Source: an uncultured Thermomicrobiales bacterium | GTDB lineage: Bacteria > Chloroflexota > Chloroflexia > Thermomicrobiales > Thermomicrobiaceae | Reading direction: 5' to 3' | Assembly (NCBI GenBank): GCA_937891245.1 | Contig: CALAGB010000262.1 | Coordinates: 1 to 5,934 of the forward strand | DNA length: 5,934 nucleotides | Shown here: positions 5,647 to 5,934 of the stretch, piece after piece | Layout of the letters: the number at the start of each line of letters is the position of its first letter | Position numbering within the stretch: the stretch's first letter is position 1 | Translations under genes and position numbers: made by a program | Notes under the pieces: model-generated | Seen by the model: only the letters and a program-made list of their open reading frames with translations | What the model was told of the DNA's origin: nothing | The model's database searches: none

Positions 5647-5934
5647 ATGGGTTTGGAGTGGCGGACGGTTGACGCCTTTATCGAGATTCCACGAGGCAGC
5701 CGCAATAAGTACGAACTGGACGAAACAACCGGGCGCTTGCGGCTCGACCGTGTGCTCTTCTCGTCGGTCCACTACCCGACCGACTACGGCTTCGTGCCCG
5801 AAACGATCGCGCCGGACGGCGATCACCTCGACATTCTGGTGATCACCCATGAGCCAACCTTTCCCGGCTGTTGGGTCGAGGCACGACCGATCGGCGGGCT
5901 CGACATGGTCGACGAAAAGGGGAGCGATTTCAAA
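5647..5934 (+). CDS. ppa: Family I inorganic pyrophosphatase (3' end outside window)
   Basis: A soluble cytoplasmic enzyme that hydrolyses pyrophosphate to two phosphates with Mg2+, pulling forward DNA, RNA and aminoacyl-tRNA synthesis. The first 96 codons are present, with the rest beyond the right edge (the family is usually about 165-180 residues). The active-site residues align with the E. coli enzyme: Lys21 and Glu23 in NKYELD, Arg35 in LDRVLFSS, and Tyr47 in HYPTDYGF. The metal-binding Asp57, Asp59 and Asp62 follow in DGDHLDILV, then Asp89, Asp94 and Lys96 at MVDEKGSDFK. His60 replaces the Pro usual in the DGDPxD motif; the metal ligands themselves are kept. The N-terminus is shorter than in E. 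coli, as in many compact bacterial and archaeal forms. It lies in the same direction as dnaA, and the pairing makes sense because replication releases pyrophosphate. Operon membership is possible but unproven. Confidence 0.95.
   Translation, partial: MGLEWRTVDAFIEIPRGSRNKYELDETTGRLRLDRVLFSSVHYPTDYGFVPETIAPDGDHLDILVITHEPTFPGCWVEARPIGGLDMVDEKGSDFK

Noticed and set aside
1..5934. CRISPR array, insertion sequence, phage or defence island
   Set aside because: No spaced direct repeats, transposase, integrase, attachment site or anomalous base composition was seen. All genes belong to common chromosomal families.

Overview
The window looks like ordinary chromosomal DNA from a GC-rich bacterium (roughly 60% G+C by eye). 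The gene set is a two-component regulator pair, a MarR-type repressor with a drug exporter, dnaA and a family I inorganic pyrophosphatase. Protein style and the dnaA-ppa neighbourhood are compatible with Chloroflexota, perhaps a Thermomicrobia-like lineage. That placement is an impression from sequence style only, with no database search behind it.

Layout. (1) Bases 1-248, plus strand: the DNA-binding end of an OmpR/PhoB-type response regulator whose receiver domain lies outside the window. (2) 223-1497, plus: its partner sensor histidine kinase, with four membrane segments and almost no extracellular part. (3) 1489-1534: a perfect 20-bp inverted repeat between two converging genes, probably a shared terminator. 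(4) 1535-3250, minus: a 14-helix DHA2 (EmrB/QacA-type) multidrug exporter. (5) 3280-3762, minus: a MarR-family regulator transcribed just ahead of the exporter, from a strong sigma-70-type promoter at 3792-3820. (6) 3763-4158: a 396-bp gene-free region between the divergent marR and dnaA genes. It holds both promoters, three plus-strand hairpins (the last resembling an intrinsic terminator), a G-quadruplex motif on the minus strand and two short palindromes. (7) 4159-5571, plus: dnaA, complete with all four domains. (8) 5647 to the window end, plus: the first 96 codons of inorganic pyrophosphatase.

How the genes work together. The kinase and regulator form one signalling operon. marR and the exporter form a second operon of the usual self-regulated type, in which the repressor is expected to control its own promoter and hence the pump. 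dnaA and ppa are housekeeping genes in the same direction, 75 bp apart with no evident terminator between them. All the proteins belong to known families, and I found no novel multi-gene system. The least explained part is the structured non-coding stretch at 3911-4030 upstream of the dnaA promoter.
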